A stretch of DNA of 64,000 nucleotides from Streptomyces sp. CB02414 (lineage in GTDB: Bacteria; Actinomycetota; Actinomycetes; Streptomycetales; Streptomycetaceae). Under the pieces are notes generated by a model. It did not search any database and was not told the origin of the DNA. It saw only the letters and a program-made list of their open reading frames with translations. Shown in pieces: positions 31,446 through 39,915 of this stretch; positions within the stretch are counted from its first letter, which is position 1; each line of letters begins with the position of its first letter. Position numbers and translations under genes: made by a program. Location of the stretch: assembly GCF_001905385.1 (NCBI RefSeq), contig NZ_LIPF01000005.1:310001-374000 (forward strand), in the 5' to 3' direction.

Positions 31446-32810
31446 GTGGCCACAGGCGGAAAGGGTGCCACTGCCGTGCCGGAGGGCGCCGACGGCACTC
31501 CGTTGCACCGGGCCCTCGGTCCCAAGCTGCTGATCCTCTTCGTGGTCGGCGACATCCTCGGTACCGGCATCTACGCCACCACCGGCCAGGTCGCGGGCAA
31601 GGTCGGCGGGGCGCTGTGGCTGCCCTTCGTCATCGGTTTCGTCGTGGCGATCCTGACGGCGGCCTCGTACGTCGAGCTCGTCGGCAAGTACCCGAAAGCG
31701 GCCGGGGCCGCGCTGTACACCCAGAAGGCGTTCCAGGTTCCCTTCCTCACCTTCATCGTCGCCTTCATGGTCATGTGCTCCGGCCTCTCCTCGGCGAGCG
31801 CGGCGGCCCGCGCCTTCAGCGGCGACTACCTCGGCGAGTTCACGGACTTCTTCCCGCCCACCCTCGTCGCGATCCTGTTCATCCTCGCCCTGGCGGCCCT
31901 GAACCTGCGGGGCGTGTCCGAGTCGGTGAAGACCAACGTGGTCCTCACTCTGGTCGAGCTGACCGGCCTGTTCGTCATCCTCGCCGTCGGTGCCTGGGCG
32001 GTCCTCAGCGGGGAGGGCGAGCCGAGCCGGCTCGGCGAGTTCCAGGCGGGCGGCACCGGCTACGCACTGCTCACCAGCGTGCTGGGGGCCACGGCCCTGG
32101 GCTTCTTCGCCTTCGTCGGCTTCGAGGACTCCGTCAACATGGCCGAGGAGACCAAGGACCCCGCGCGCACCTTCCCGCGGGCCATCTTCACCGGCGTCGC
32201 CGTCACCGGGACCATCTACGTCCTGGTCGCCCTGGTGTCCTCGCTCCTCGTCGACTACCGCGTCCTGGAGGACTCCAGCGGCCCGCTGCTGGAGGTCGTC
32301 AAGGCCGGCGGCCTGGACTTCCCGCCGAAGCTCTTCGCGCTGATCGCCCTGTTCGCGGTCACCAACTCGGCGCTGATCAACATCATGATGGCCTCCCGGC
32401 TCTGCTACGGCATGGCGAACGAACGCATCCTGCCCCGTGCCCTGGGCCGAGTCCTCCCCAGGCGCCGCACCCCCGTCGTCGGCATCGTCTTCGTCTCCCT
32501 GCTCGCCATCGGCCTGGTCTCCACCGGGGAGATCGCGGGCCTCGGCGACACCACGGCCTTCCTGCTCCTGTGCGTCTTCGCCGTCGTCAACATCGCCGTC
32601 CTGGTGCTGCGCCGCGACCGCGTCGCGCACGAGCACTTCCGTACGCCGACCGTCCTGCCGGTGCTGGGCGCGATCACCTCCCTGATCCTGGCCAGCCCGC
32701 TGTCCGACCGCCCCACGCACGTCTACGTGCGGGCCGGCGTGCTGCTGGCGATCGGGATCGGACTGTGGGTGCTGAACAAGGCGGTGATGAAGGCACGCCG
32801 CGAGACCTGA
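31446..32810 (+). CDS. APC-superfamily amino-acid permease
   Basis: A 454-residue membrane transporter with 12 or so hydrophobic segments. The substrate motif GDILGTGIYATTGQVAGKVGGALWLPFVIGF is in the first helix, with SYVELVGKYPKAAGAALYTQKAF in the third, and GFFAFVGFEDSVNMAEETKDPARTFPRAI in the middle is the amino-acid permease signature. I chose the GTG at 31446 because GGAGG lies upstream and the family starts shortly before TPLHRALGPKLL. The substrate is unknown. Transport is probably proton-coupled. Confidence 0.9.
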   Translation: MATGGKGATAVPEGADGTPLHRALGPKLLILFVVGDILGTGIYATTGQVAGKVGGALWLPFVIGFVVAILTAASYVELVGKYPKAAGAALYTQKAFQVPFLTFIVAFMVMCSGLSSASAAARAFSGDYLGEFTDFFPPTLVAILFILALAALNLRGVSESVKTNVVLTLVELTGLFVILAVGAWAVLSGEGEPSRLGEFQAGGTGYALLTSVLGATALGFFAFVGFEDSVNMAEETKDPARTFPRAIFTGVAVTGTIYVLVALVSSLLVDYRVLEDSSGPLLEVVKAGGLDFPPKLFALIALFAVTNSALINIMMASRLCYGMANERILPRALGRVLPRRRTPVVGIVFVSLLAIGLVSTGEIAGLGDTTAFLLLCVFAVVNIAVLVLRRDRVAHEHFRTPTVLPVLGAITSLILASPLSDRPTHVYVRAGVLLAIGIGLWVLNKAVMKARRET

Positions 32811-33009
32811 GCAGGCGGCTCGCCCACGGCCGCGCCGCCGGCCGGCCGTACGGAGGCCTTGCTGATGCGCCGCAGCCCCTCGTACGGCCGGAACGGCGGG
32901 GCACGGTGCCGGACGTACGTGCCTCGCCGTGTCCTGCGCCCGCGTCGGTATACGCGGTTACTCCCGTCGCGGGACGCCCGGGCGGCCGTCGCCCGGCACC
33001 GTGGGCGGT

Positions 33010-33549
33010 GTGAAACTCAGCCGTCCCGCACGCCGGGTCTCTCTCGTCGTCCACGTCGTCGCCTCCGCCGGCTGGCTCGGGCTCTCGCTCGGACTGCTGG
33101 CGCTCGGACTCACCGCCGCCACCACCGCGTCCCCGGCGGCCGTGGAGGCCGGTGTCCGCGCCATGAAGCTCTTCGCCGACTGGCTCCTGCTGCCGCTCGC
33201 GTTCCTCACCCTCGTCAGCGGTGTGGTGCTGGCCCTGGGGACTCCCTGGGGGCTGGCCCGGCACCGGTGGGTGTTCACGAAGTTCTGGCTCACGCTGGCC
33301 ACGACGACCGCCACCGTCTTCGCGCTGCGCCCCGGGGTGAACGCGGCCGTGACCGAGGTCGCCTCGGGCGGGACGCTCCCCGACGCGGGCGACGTGCTGT
33401 TCGGGCCGGTCGTTTCGCTGTCCGCCTACGTCTTCATGACGGTGATCTCGCTCCTCAAGCCCTGGGGCCTCACCCGGCGCGGCCGCAGGCTGCGCGCGGC
33501 GGCCACACCCGTCGGCCGGCAGGCTGCGACGCCGTCGGCCCGTTCGTAG
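33010..33549 (+). CDS. Four-helix integral membrane protein
   Basis: A 179-residue membrane protein with four hydrophobic segments: RVSLVVHVVASAGWLGLSLGLLALGL, LLLPLAFLTLVSGVVLALG, FWLTLATTTATVFAL, and VVSLSAYVFMTVISLLKPWG. The His and Trp in the first helix are typical of DUF2269-like actinobacterial membrane proteins (assignment from memory). The GTG at 33010 opens MKLSRPAR when read as start Met. It is followed 10 bp later by a quinone-reductase-like gene on the same strand, so the two may share a message. Confidence 0.78.
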   Translation: MKLSRPARRVSLVVHVVASAGWLGLSLGLLALGLTAATTASPAAVEAGVRAMKLFADWLLLPLAFLTLVSGVVLALGTPWGLARHRWVFTKFWLTLATTTATVFALRPGVNAAVTEVASGGTLPDAGDVLFGPVVSLSAYVFMTVISLLKPWGLTRRGRRLRAAATPVGRQAATPSARS

Positions 33550-33558
33550 CATGAGGCC

Positions 33559-34560
33559 ATGACCGGCCAAGTCCCCGACGTCATGCGCGCGGCGTACATC
33601 GACTCCGTCGGCCCGGCAGGCCACATCCGTCACGGGGAGCTGCCCGTGCCGGCGGTCGGTCCCACGGACGTGCTCGTGCGGGTCGGGGCCGTCGCCGTCA
33701 ACCCTGTAGACACCTTCGTACGCTCCGGCGCGTACGCTACGCCGCTGCCCTTCCCCTTCGTCGTGGGCCGGGACCTGGTGGGCGAGGTCGCCCTGGCGGG
33801 CCCCGGCGCCGCCGGCTTCACCCCCGGGCAGCGCGTCTGGTGCAACAGCCTCGGGCACGGGGGCCGGCAGGGCTCCTGCGCCCAGTACGCGACGGTCGCC
33901 GCCGAACGGCTCTACGCCGCCCCGCCGGACATCGCCGACGAGGATCTCGTGGCGGCGGCGCACCCGGTGGCGTCGGCCTGGCTGGCGCTGTTCCGGCACG
34001 CCCGGCTCGGGGCGGGGGAGACCGTGTACGTGGGCGGCGGCGCCGGGAACGTCGGTGGTGCCGCCGTGGCACTGGCGGCGCGGGCCGGGGCCCGCGTGGT
34101 CGCCACCGCGCGGGCCGAGGACGCCGAGGCGGTACGGGTCCTGGGCGCCGCCGAAGTCCTCGACCACCGCGCCCCCGACCTCGGCGAGCAGGTGCGCCGG
34201 GCCGCCCCCGACGGCTACGACGTGCACCTGGACACCTCCGGGCACGCCGTGCTCGCCGACTCCGTGGAGGCGCTGGCACACGGCGGGCGCCTGGTCGCGA
34301 TGGTCGGACTGGGCGGCGGGGCCACCGAACTGCCGGTGGGGCGGCTCTACACCAGGGACGCGAGCATCGTGGGCTTCGCCATCAGCAACGCAACGACCTC
34401 CGACCTCGCCGACGCGGCGGACGGCGTGCTCCGCCTCCTGCGGGACACCCCCTGGCGCCCCCGCGTCGCCGACCGGCTGCCGCTGTCGATGACGGCGGAG
34501 GCCCACCGCCGGCTGGAGGCCGGCGAGGTGCGCGGCCGGCTGCTCCTCACGCCTTCGTGA
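33559..34560 (+). CDS. NADPH:quinone reductase-like zinc-type oxidoreductase
   Basis: A 333-residue medium-chain dehydrogenase/reductase. VGAVAVNPVDTFVRSGAY and PFPFVVGRDLVGEVALAGPGAAGFTPGQRVW form the catalytic domain, and GETVYVGGGAGNVGGAAVALAARAGARVVATARAEDAEAVRVLGA is the cofactor-binding domain, with a GG-rich loop typical of quinone reductases. No cluster of Cys zinc ligands is seen, which fits the quinone-reductase branch. It follows the small membrane protein gene and converges with the thioesterase. Confidence 0.88.
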   Translation: MTGQVPDVMRAAYIDSVGPAGHIRHGELPVPAVGPTDVLVRVGAVAVNPVDTFVRSGAYATPLPFPFVVGRDLVGEVALAGPGAAGFTPGQRVWCNSLGHGGRQGSCAQYATVAAERLYAAPPDIADEDLVAAAHPVASAWLALFRHARLGAGETVYVGGGAGNVGGAAVALAARAGARVVATARAEDAEAVRVLGAAEVLDHRAPDLGEQVRRAAPDGYDVHLDTSGHAVLADSVEALAHGGRLVAMVGLGGGATELPVGRLYTRDASIVGFAISNATTSDLADAADGVLRLLRDTPWRPRVADRLPLSMTAEAHRRLEAGEVRGRLLLTPS

Positions 34561-34566
34561 CGGAGC

Positions 34567-35367
34567 TCACGGCTGCGGCCGGACGGTGAGCATCTGCTGG
34601 GCGTGGCCCACGGGGCCGTCCAGATCGTGCAGCACCGTGCTGGTGACGCCCTGGCCGGTGGGGCCGAAGACCACGGTGGTGTCGAGGCCCGTCCAGCGAC
34701 CGCGCGGCGCGCGGTGCAGGTGCAGGGTCAGGTCGACGTTCGGGAACATCCACTCCGCGGGCGACTGCCGCACCGCTATCCCGTTGGCCGTGTCGACCAG
34801 TGCCACGTAGGACGCCAGCGGGCTCGCCGTCTCGCCGGCGACCAGGTCGGTGCCGGTGGAGACCCAGGCGGTGGTGCGGCCCAGGCGGGGCGGGGCGAGC
34901 GGGCGTACGTCCAGGGAGGCGATGTAGCCGCCGGGCCACTGGGCGGCCATGGGCCAGGGCGCGAGGTCGTGCGGCGGGGTGAGCGGGTCCGCGGCACCCG
35001 CGGCGACCGCTTCCGTGTCCACGTCGGCGAGCAGCCAGGCCCTGGCCCGCGTCACCGAGCGGCCCGCGATGAACACGGTGGCCTCGACCAGCTCGATGGT
35101 GCGGCCGGGCCGGACGGTCTCCACCCGTATCTCGCACTCGTCCAGCGCCGGCCGGCCGAGGATGTCGAAGCTGATCCGGCTCAGCGACATGGCCGCACCG
35201 GCACGTCCGGCCAGATGGCGGTCGACGGCGTGGACGATCAGACCCCCGAGCGGGCTGAAGTGCTGCTCGTCCGCGCTCCACGCGCCGCCGGCGTGCGGGG
35301 TGGGCTTGTAGCGGTGCTCGTCGATGCGCTCGTAATAGCTGTCCGGGGTGGCTGTGCTGGTGTTCAA
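34567..35367 (-). CDS. Acyl-CoA thioesterase-family double-hotdog protein
   Basis: A 266-residue protein with two hotdog-like halves. The first contains HFSPLGGLIVHAVDRHLAGRAGAAMSLSRISFDILGRPALDECEIRVETVRPGRTIELVEATVFIAGRSVTRARAWLL. The second has PLASYVALVDTANGIAVRQSPAEWMFPNVDLTLHLHRAPRGRWTGLDTTVVFGPTGQGVTSTVLHDLDGPVGHAQQMLTV. This matches the thioesterase-like family common in actinobacteria. The start is unusual: a TTG at 35365-35367 with AGGAG 7 bases before it, the only well-placed site. The substrate is unknown. Confidence 0.82.
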   Translation of the reverse strand: MNTSTATPDSYYERIDEHRYKPTPHAGGAWSADEQHFSPLGGLIVHAVDRHLAGRAGAAMSLSRISFDILGRPALDECEIRVETVRPGRTIELVEATVFIAGRSVTRARAWLLADVDTEAVAAGAADPLTPPHDLAPWPMAAQWPGGYIASLDVRPLAPPRLGRTTAWVSTGTDLVAGETASPLASYVALVDTANGIAVRQSPAEWMFPNVDLTLHLHRAPRGRWTGLDTTVVFGPTGQGVTSTVLHDLDGPVGHAQQMLTVRPQP

Positions 35368-35578
35368 CGGGCTGCTCCTGGAACGGCGGCGATGACGGGC
35401 GAGGCGGTGGACGGCGGCACCGGGGCCAGGATAGTTCGGCCGTGAACAACGGTTCCGCCGCCCCCGTGGCGCCCGCCCCGTCCGAGTGGTGCGACCCGCG
35501 CACGGGGCCCACGCTGTGGAGGAGCCGGAAGAAGCGCGCACGGCGAGCACCCGGCACCGCGAGCGAAGGAGCACCGAG

Positions 35579-35809
35579 ATGGCGAAGAACCGCGACGACG
35601 GCGACGGCCTCGAGAAGGGCGACAAGGTCGCCTGGAGCACCCACGGCACGGAGACCGAGGGCAAGGTGGAGAAGAAGATCACCGAGCGGACCGAGGCCGC
35701 GGGCCGCACCGTCGACGCCTCCTCCGACGACCCGCAGTACCAGGTCCGCAGCGACAAGTCGGGCAAGCCGGCGGTGCACAAGCCGTCGGCGCTCAAGAAG
35801 AAGAAGTGA
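35579..35809 (+). CDS. DUF2945 (Tudor-like hypervirulence-associated) small protein
   Basis: A 76-residue basic protein. GLEKGDKVAWSTHGTETEGKVEKKITE followed by DPQYQVRSDKSGKPAVHKPSALKKKK matches DUF2945, a small beta-barrel also found in fungal hypervirulence-associated proteins. The Lys-rich tail could contact nucleic acid. The ATG at 35579 follows AAGGAG. It is 6 bp from the DUF3140 gene, a pairing I recall from other actinobacteria. The function is unknown. Confidence 0.85.
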   Translation: MAKNRDDGDGLEKGDKVAWSTHGTETEGKVEKKITERTEAAGRTVDASSDDPQYQVRSDKSGKPAVHKPSALKKKK

Positions 35810-35815
35810 GGCGCC

Positions 35816-36148
35816 GTGGACGCCGATGAGCGGAAGAAGACCTGGGACGAGTTCCGCGAGCTGGTGAACATGACACCGGCCGACCTGGAGAAGTGGCTGG
35901 CCTCCGACCGGTCGCGGGAGGCCGGTCAGCACAAGGACGGCGGAGAGTCCACCGGGCACGCCTCCGGACGCCGCATCGTGGACATCCTGCGGACCAAGAA
36001 GGGCGACCTCTCGGACGACGACCACCAGCACATGCGCAAGGTCGTCGGCTACATCCGCCGCCACCTCGCCCAGCGCCCCTCGGGCGACGTCGAGGACACC
36101 CGCTGGCGGTACTCGCTCATGAACTGGGGCCACGACCCGCTGGCCTGA
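35816..36148 (+). CDS. DUF3140 family protein
   Basis: A 110-residue protein. The family pattern is MTPADLEKWLASDRSREAGQ, then SGRRIVDILRTKKGDLSDDDHQHMRKVVGYIRRHLAQRP, then DTRWRYSLMNWGHDP. It looks like a helical DNA- or protein-binding domain (the middle helix is KAR-like), with no enzyme motif. The GTG at 35816 starts 6 bases after the DUF2945 stop, so the two are probably one operon. The function is unknown. Confidence 0.85.
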   Translation: MDADERKKTWDEFRELVNMTPADLEKWLASDRSREAGQHKDGGESTGHASGRRIVDILRTKKGDLSDDDHQHMRKVVGYIRRHLAQRPSGDVEDTRWRYSLMNWGHDPLA

Positions 36149-36208
36149 CCGGAACACCTCCCGGGCGGTCCGCACGGTGACCTCTCGGCCCTTCTATACG
36201 CTGATCGC

Positions 36209-36715
36209 GTGGCGACAGCGAACCAGCGCGGACAGCACGCGAGCGAGCGGGGGACCGGCACCGGGCCCGAGGCCGGCGACCTCCAGGCCCTGGCCGTGCA
36301 GTTGCGGCGGATGAACGGCGAGATCAACCGCCTCGTGCAGAGCTTCGCCGGCACTCACGGTCTGCACGCCACCGACGTCCAGGCGCTCGCGGCGATCCTC
36401 GACGCGCGCGAGCCCATGACGCCGGGGCGGCTGCGCGAGCACCTGGGCCTCACCTCCGGCGCGGTGACGGCGTGCGTGGACCGCCTGGAGCGCGCGGGGC
36501 ACGTCCGCCGGGTACGGGAGAGCGCCGACCGCAGGGTCGTCCACCTGCACTACGTGCCCGACGCACGCGCCGCGGCCCGCACCTACTTCCGTCCGCTGGC
36601 CGACGCGGCGGCCGCCACCCGCGCGCGCTTCGACGACGCCGAACTGGCGGTCGTGCTCCGCTTCCTGGCGGCGCTGAACGAGGAACTGGGTCTGGTGCGG
36701 TCGGAGGACCGCTGA
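36209..36715 (+). CDS. MarR-family transcriptional regulator
   Basis: A 168-residue winged-helix regulator. The core is HGLHATDVQALAAILDAREPMTPGRLREHLGLTSGAVTACVDRLERAGHVRRVRESADRRVVHLHYV, with the wing at DRR. Flanking helices should form the dimer. A palindrome at 36788-36809, between it and the MMPL exporter gene downstream, is a likely operator, so it probably represses that exporter and responds to the exported compound. The start is GTG at 36209. Confidence 0.9.
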   Translation: MATANQRGQHASERGTGTGPEAGDLQALAVQLRRMNGEINRLVQSFAGTHGLHATDVQALAAILDAREPMTPGRLREHLGLTSGAVTACVDRLERAGHVRRVRESADRRVVHLHYVPDARAAARTYFRPLADAAAATRARFDDAELAVVLRFLAALNEELGLVRSEDR

Positions 36716-36787
36716 TTTCCCGGCGCGTGGCGCATCCGCCGGACGGGCCCGGGCAGTAGTAGGCATGTCACGACACGGACTGCGACC

Positions 36788-36809
36788 CTCAATTAGTTCA
36801 ATCATTGAG
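36788..36809. promoter_or_regulatory. Candidate MarR operator and MMPL promoter
   Basis: In a markedly AT-rich stretch, TCAAT-C-ATTGA (36798-36808) is a perfect palindrome, nested in a wider pair CTCAAT (36788-36793) / ATTGAG (36804-36809). It lies 57 bp before the MMPL ATG and 72 bp after the MarR stop. MarR proteins bind AT-rich imperfect palindromes of this size. Confidence 0.65.
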
Positions 36810-36865
36810 ATTGTTTATGATCGAGCTACTGTGACCGAGACCTGATACCAGGAGACCTGAACCCG

Positions 36866-38959
36866 ATGGCCAACCCCTCCCGACGGGCCCGCTGGCTCGT
36901 CCCCCTCGTCCTGCTCCTGGTCTGGCTCGGCATCGGCGGCACGCTCGGCCCGTACGCCGGGAAGCTCGGCGAGGTCGCCACCAACGACCAGGCCGCCTTC
37001 CTGCCCCGCAGCGCCGAGTCGACGCAGGTCATCGATGCGCAGAAGGCCTTCCAGCAGGACGAGACCCTCCCGGTGATCGTCGTGTGGACGGCGGACGACG
37101 GGGGCTCCGCCGCGGGGCACCGGGACGAGGCCACGCGCGCGGTCGCGGGCCTGGAGGGCGAGCCCGGCGTCGTCGGCCCCGCCTCCCCGGCCGTGCCCTC
37201 GCGCGACGGCGAGGCCCTGCAGGCCGTCGTCCAGGTCGAACCCGGCCTCGGCGACCGCCTGCCCGACGTCCTGGAGCGCATCGACGAGGCCGCCGGTCAG
37301 GTGTCCGGCACCCGGGCACAGCTCGCCGGACCGGCCGCCTCCCAGGCCGACCTCTCCGACGCGTTCTCGGGCATCGACGGACTGCTGCTCGGCGTCGCCC
37401 TGGTCACGGTGCTGGTGATTCTGCTGCTCGTCTACCGCAGCGTCCTGCTGCCCCTGGTGATCATCATCAGTGCCGTGTTCGCGCTGGGCCTGGCCTGCGC
37501 CGTCGTCTACGCCCTCGCCGACCGCGACGTCGTCCGTGTCGACGGGCAGGTCCAGGGCATCCTCTCCATCCTGGTCATCGGCGCCGCGACCGACTACGCC
37601 CTCCTGCTCACCGCCCGCTTCCGCGAGGAACTGCCCCGCCACCCGGACCGCTTCGCCGCCGCCCTCGCCGCACTGCGCGCCTCCTGGGGAGCCGTCGTGG
37701 CCAGCGCGGCCACCGTCGCCCTCGGGCTGCTGGCCCTGCTGCTCAGCGACCTGACCAACAACCGCGCGCTCGGACCGGTCGGCGCCATCGGCATCGTCTG
37801 CGCGGTCCTGAGCACGCTCACCTTCCTGCCCGCCGTCCTGGTCCTGCTCGGCCGGGCCGCCTACTGGCCGGCCAAGCCCGTGCGGGCCGGCGACCCGGAG
37901 GCCGGCCACCGCCTGTGGCACCGCGTCGCCGAACGGGTCGACCGCACCCCGCGCCGCATCTGGGCGATCTCCCTGGCCGCGCTGGTCGCCTGCGCCGCCT
38001 TCGCGCCGACCCTGACCGCCAAGGGCGTGCCGCTGGACGAGATCTTCGTCAACGACGCCCCCTCGGTCGCCGCCCAGCAGACCCTGGCCCGGCACTTCCC
38101 GGGCGGCTCCGGCAACCCGGCGGTGATCATCGCGGACGCCGACCGGCTCGACCCCGTCCTCGACGCGGCCCGCGACACCGAGGGCGTGGCGTCCGCCGAC
38201 GCGGTGACCACCTCCGGCCGTCCCTCGGGCGGCGAGCCGGAGGTGGTCGACGGGCGGGTGCGGATCGACGCGACGCTGCAGGCGCCGGCCGACAGCGACG
38301 CGGCCAAGGACACGGTGGCCCGGCTCAGGACGGCCGTCCACGACGTGCCCGGCGCGGACGCGCTGGTCGGCGGCTACACCGCCCAGCAGTACGACACCCA
38401 GCGCACCGCCGAGCACGACCGCACGCTGATCGTGCCCGTCGTCCTCGCCATCATCCTGGTCATCCTGATCGTCCTGCTGCGGTCCCTGCTGATGCCGCTG
38501 CTGCTGGTGGCGACGGTGGCCCTCAACTTCGTGGCCACCCTGGGCGTCTCCGCGCTCGTCTTCACCCACGTGTTCGGCTTCAGCGGCACGGACGCCTCCG
38601 TCCCGCTGTACGGGTTCGTGTTCCTGGTCGCCCTGGGAGTGGACTACAACATCTTCCTCATGTCCCGGGTCCGGCAGGAGTCGCTGGAGCACGGCGTGCG
38701 GGAGGGCATCCTGCGCGGGCTGACCGCCACCGGGGGCGTCATCACCTCGGCCGGTGTCGTGCTCGCCGCCACCTTCGCGGCCCTCGGGGTGATCCCGCTG
38801 GCGTTCCTGGTGCAGATCGCCTTCATCGTGGCCTTCGGCGTGCTCCTGGACACGCTCGTGGTGCGCTCGCTGCTGGTCCCGGCGCTCGCCCGTGACCTCG
38901 GCGCCGTCGCGTGGTGGCCCAGCCGCCTCGGCCGCCGCACACCGGCCCGGACCGAGTGA
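36866..38959 (+). CDS. MMPL-family RND-type exporter
   Basis: A 697-residue membrane transporter of the MmpL/RND group, which exports lipids or drugs using the proton gradient. One N-terminal helix (RWLVPLVLLLVWLGIGGTLG) is followed by a large extracellular loop and helices 2-6 (GIDGLLLGVALVTVLVILLLVYRSVLLPLVIIISAVFALGLACAVVYAL, GAATDYALLLTARFREEL). The pattern then repeats in the second half, ending in VFLVALGVDYNIFLMSRVRQE and GVLLDTLVVRSLLVPALARDLG. The GAATDYALLL and GVDYNIFLM motifs carry the proton-relay Asp residues. It is probably under the upstream MarR regulator. Confidence 0.93.
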   Translation: MANPSRRARWLVPLVLLLVWLGIGGTLGPYAGKLGEVATNDQAAFLPRSAESTQVIDAQKAFQQDETLPVIVVWTADDGGSAAGHRDEATRAVAGLEGEPGVVGPASPAVPSRDGEALQAVVQVEPGLGDRLPDVLERIDEAAGQVSGTRAQLAGPAASQADLSDAFSGIDGLLLGVALVTVLVILLLVYRSVLLPLVIIISAVFALGLACAVVYALADRDVVRVDGQVQGILSILVIGAATDYALLLTARFREELPRHPDRFAAALAALRASWGAVVASAATVALGLLALLLSDLTNNRALGPVGAIGIVCAVLSTLTFLPAVLVLLGRAAYWPAKPVRAGDPEAGHRLWHRVAERVDRTPRRIWAISLAALVACAAFAPTLTAKGVPLDEIFVNDAPSVAAQQTLARHFPGGSGNPAVIIADADRLDPVLDAARDTEGVASADAVTTSGRPSGGEPEVVDGRVRIDATLQAPADSDAAKDTVARLRTAVHDVPGADALVGGYTAQQYDTQRTAEHDRTLIVPVVLAIILVILIVLLRSLLMPLLLVATVALNFVATLGVSALVFTHVFGFSGTDASVPLYGFVFLVALGVDYNIFLMSRVRQESLEHGVREGILRGLTATGGVITSAGVVLAATFAALGVIPLAFLVQIAFIVAFGVLLDTLVVRSLLVPALARDLGAVAWWPSRLGRRTPARTE

Positions 38960-38975
38960 CGGACTCCGCGTCGGG

Positions 38976-39401
38976 TCAGGCCTCCGCGGCCCGCGCGAGG
39001 GGGCGCACGGTGCCGAGGTAGCGCCGTACGGCGATCTCGACGACGACCCGCTCCGGGTTCGCCCGGGGCGGGCGGTAGCGGTCCGCGTACCGGGTCTCGG
39101 CGTCGCGGACCGCCTCGGCGTCGTACCGCACGGTCGCCACGCCCTCGAGGGTGGACCAGCGCCTGCCGTCCACCTGGCTCACGGCCACGACGGGGGACTC
39201 CGCCCGCTCGACGTTGCGCACCTTCGCGGTGCCCCGGCTCGTGATGATCCGTGCGGTGCGGGTGGCGTGGTCGTAGGTCACCCCGACCGGGACCAGGTGC
39301 GGGGTGCCGTCGGCGCGCCGCGTCGACAGGAAGCACACCCGGCGCTCCTGCCAGAAGGCCACGAACCCGGCGTCCTCGTCGGGCAGTTCCCCGGTGTCCA
39401 T
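38976..39401 (-). CDS. PPOX-class F420-dependent oxidoreductase
   Basis: A 141-residue split-barrel protein. FVAFWQERRVCFLSTRRADGTPHLVPVGVTYDHATRTARIITSRGTAKVRNVER is the cofactor-binding half, and AESPVVAVSQVDGRRWSTLEGVATVRYDAEAVRDAETRYADRYRPPRANPERVVVEIAV is the family C-terminus. It resembles the TIGR-type F420-dependent group rather than the protein at 10558-10983, with which it shares only the fold. It converges with the MMPL exporter. The substrate is unknown. Confidence 0.88.
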   Translation of the reverse strand: MDTGELPDEDAGFVAFWQERRVCFLSTRRADGTPHLVPVGVTYDHATRTARIITSRGTAKVRNVERAESPVVAVSQVDGRRWSTLEGVATVRYDAEAVRDAETRYADRYRPPRANPERVVVEIAVRRYLGTVRPLARAAEA

Positions 39402-39485
39402 TCACTCTCCTCGCCCGAGTCGCGCGCCGCTGTCACGCGCTGCGTCCACCTCGGACACGTCCCCACCCTACGACGCACGCGGACG

Positions 39486-39701
39486 TCAGGCGGCGTGCCG
39501 GCCCGGTGGGCGGCCCTCCCCGGCCTCTTCCGGGCGCCGGGCCGAAGAGGCCTCGTCCCTGCCGCCCGGGAGGAGCCGCAGGTGGCGGCGCCGGGCGTGC
39601 CGGGGCGGCTCCGGATCGCCGAAGAGCCGGTCCTCCAGGCACGTCATGGCGAACAACAGCAGCCCCAGACCGGGCAGCAGCAGGACGGCAACGGTGACCA
39701 C
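39486..39701 (-). CDS. Small single-pass membrane protein, 71 residues
   Basis: From a GTG at 39699-39701 the protein opens VVTVAVLLLPGLGLLLFAMTCLEDRLFGD, one hydrophobic helix followed by an acidic pair. A 40-residue Arg/Pro-rich cytoplasmic tail follows (RHARRRHLRLLPGGRDEASSARR). GGAGGGGGG lies 9 bases upstream of the GTG. Reading from an ATG at 39812 adds 37 unlikely residues. I have seen similar helix-plus-LEDRL small proteins in Streptomyces, but no function is known to me. Confidence 0.6.
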   Translation of the reverse strand: MVTVAVLLLPGLGLLLFAMTCLEDRLFGDPEPPRHARRRHLRLLPGGRDEASSARRPEEAGEGRPPGRHAA

Positions 39702-39915
39702 GCCGCAGGTCCCCCCTCCGCTGTGGACGATTCCGTTCCGGGTGCCCGGGCAGGCGCCCGTGATGGGCCGGTGGCGCGTGAGGATGGTGCAACGGTCGGA
39801 CATAAAGGGCACGTGGGGAAAAGGTGATGAGTGCGCCGGGCGTCATGTTCGGGGTGTCCGTGGGTAGGGGGGCCCGACGGCGAACACAATCCCCGAGAAC
39901 GGAGCACCTCAGCCG

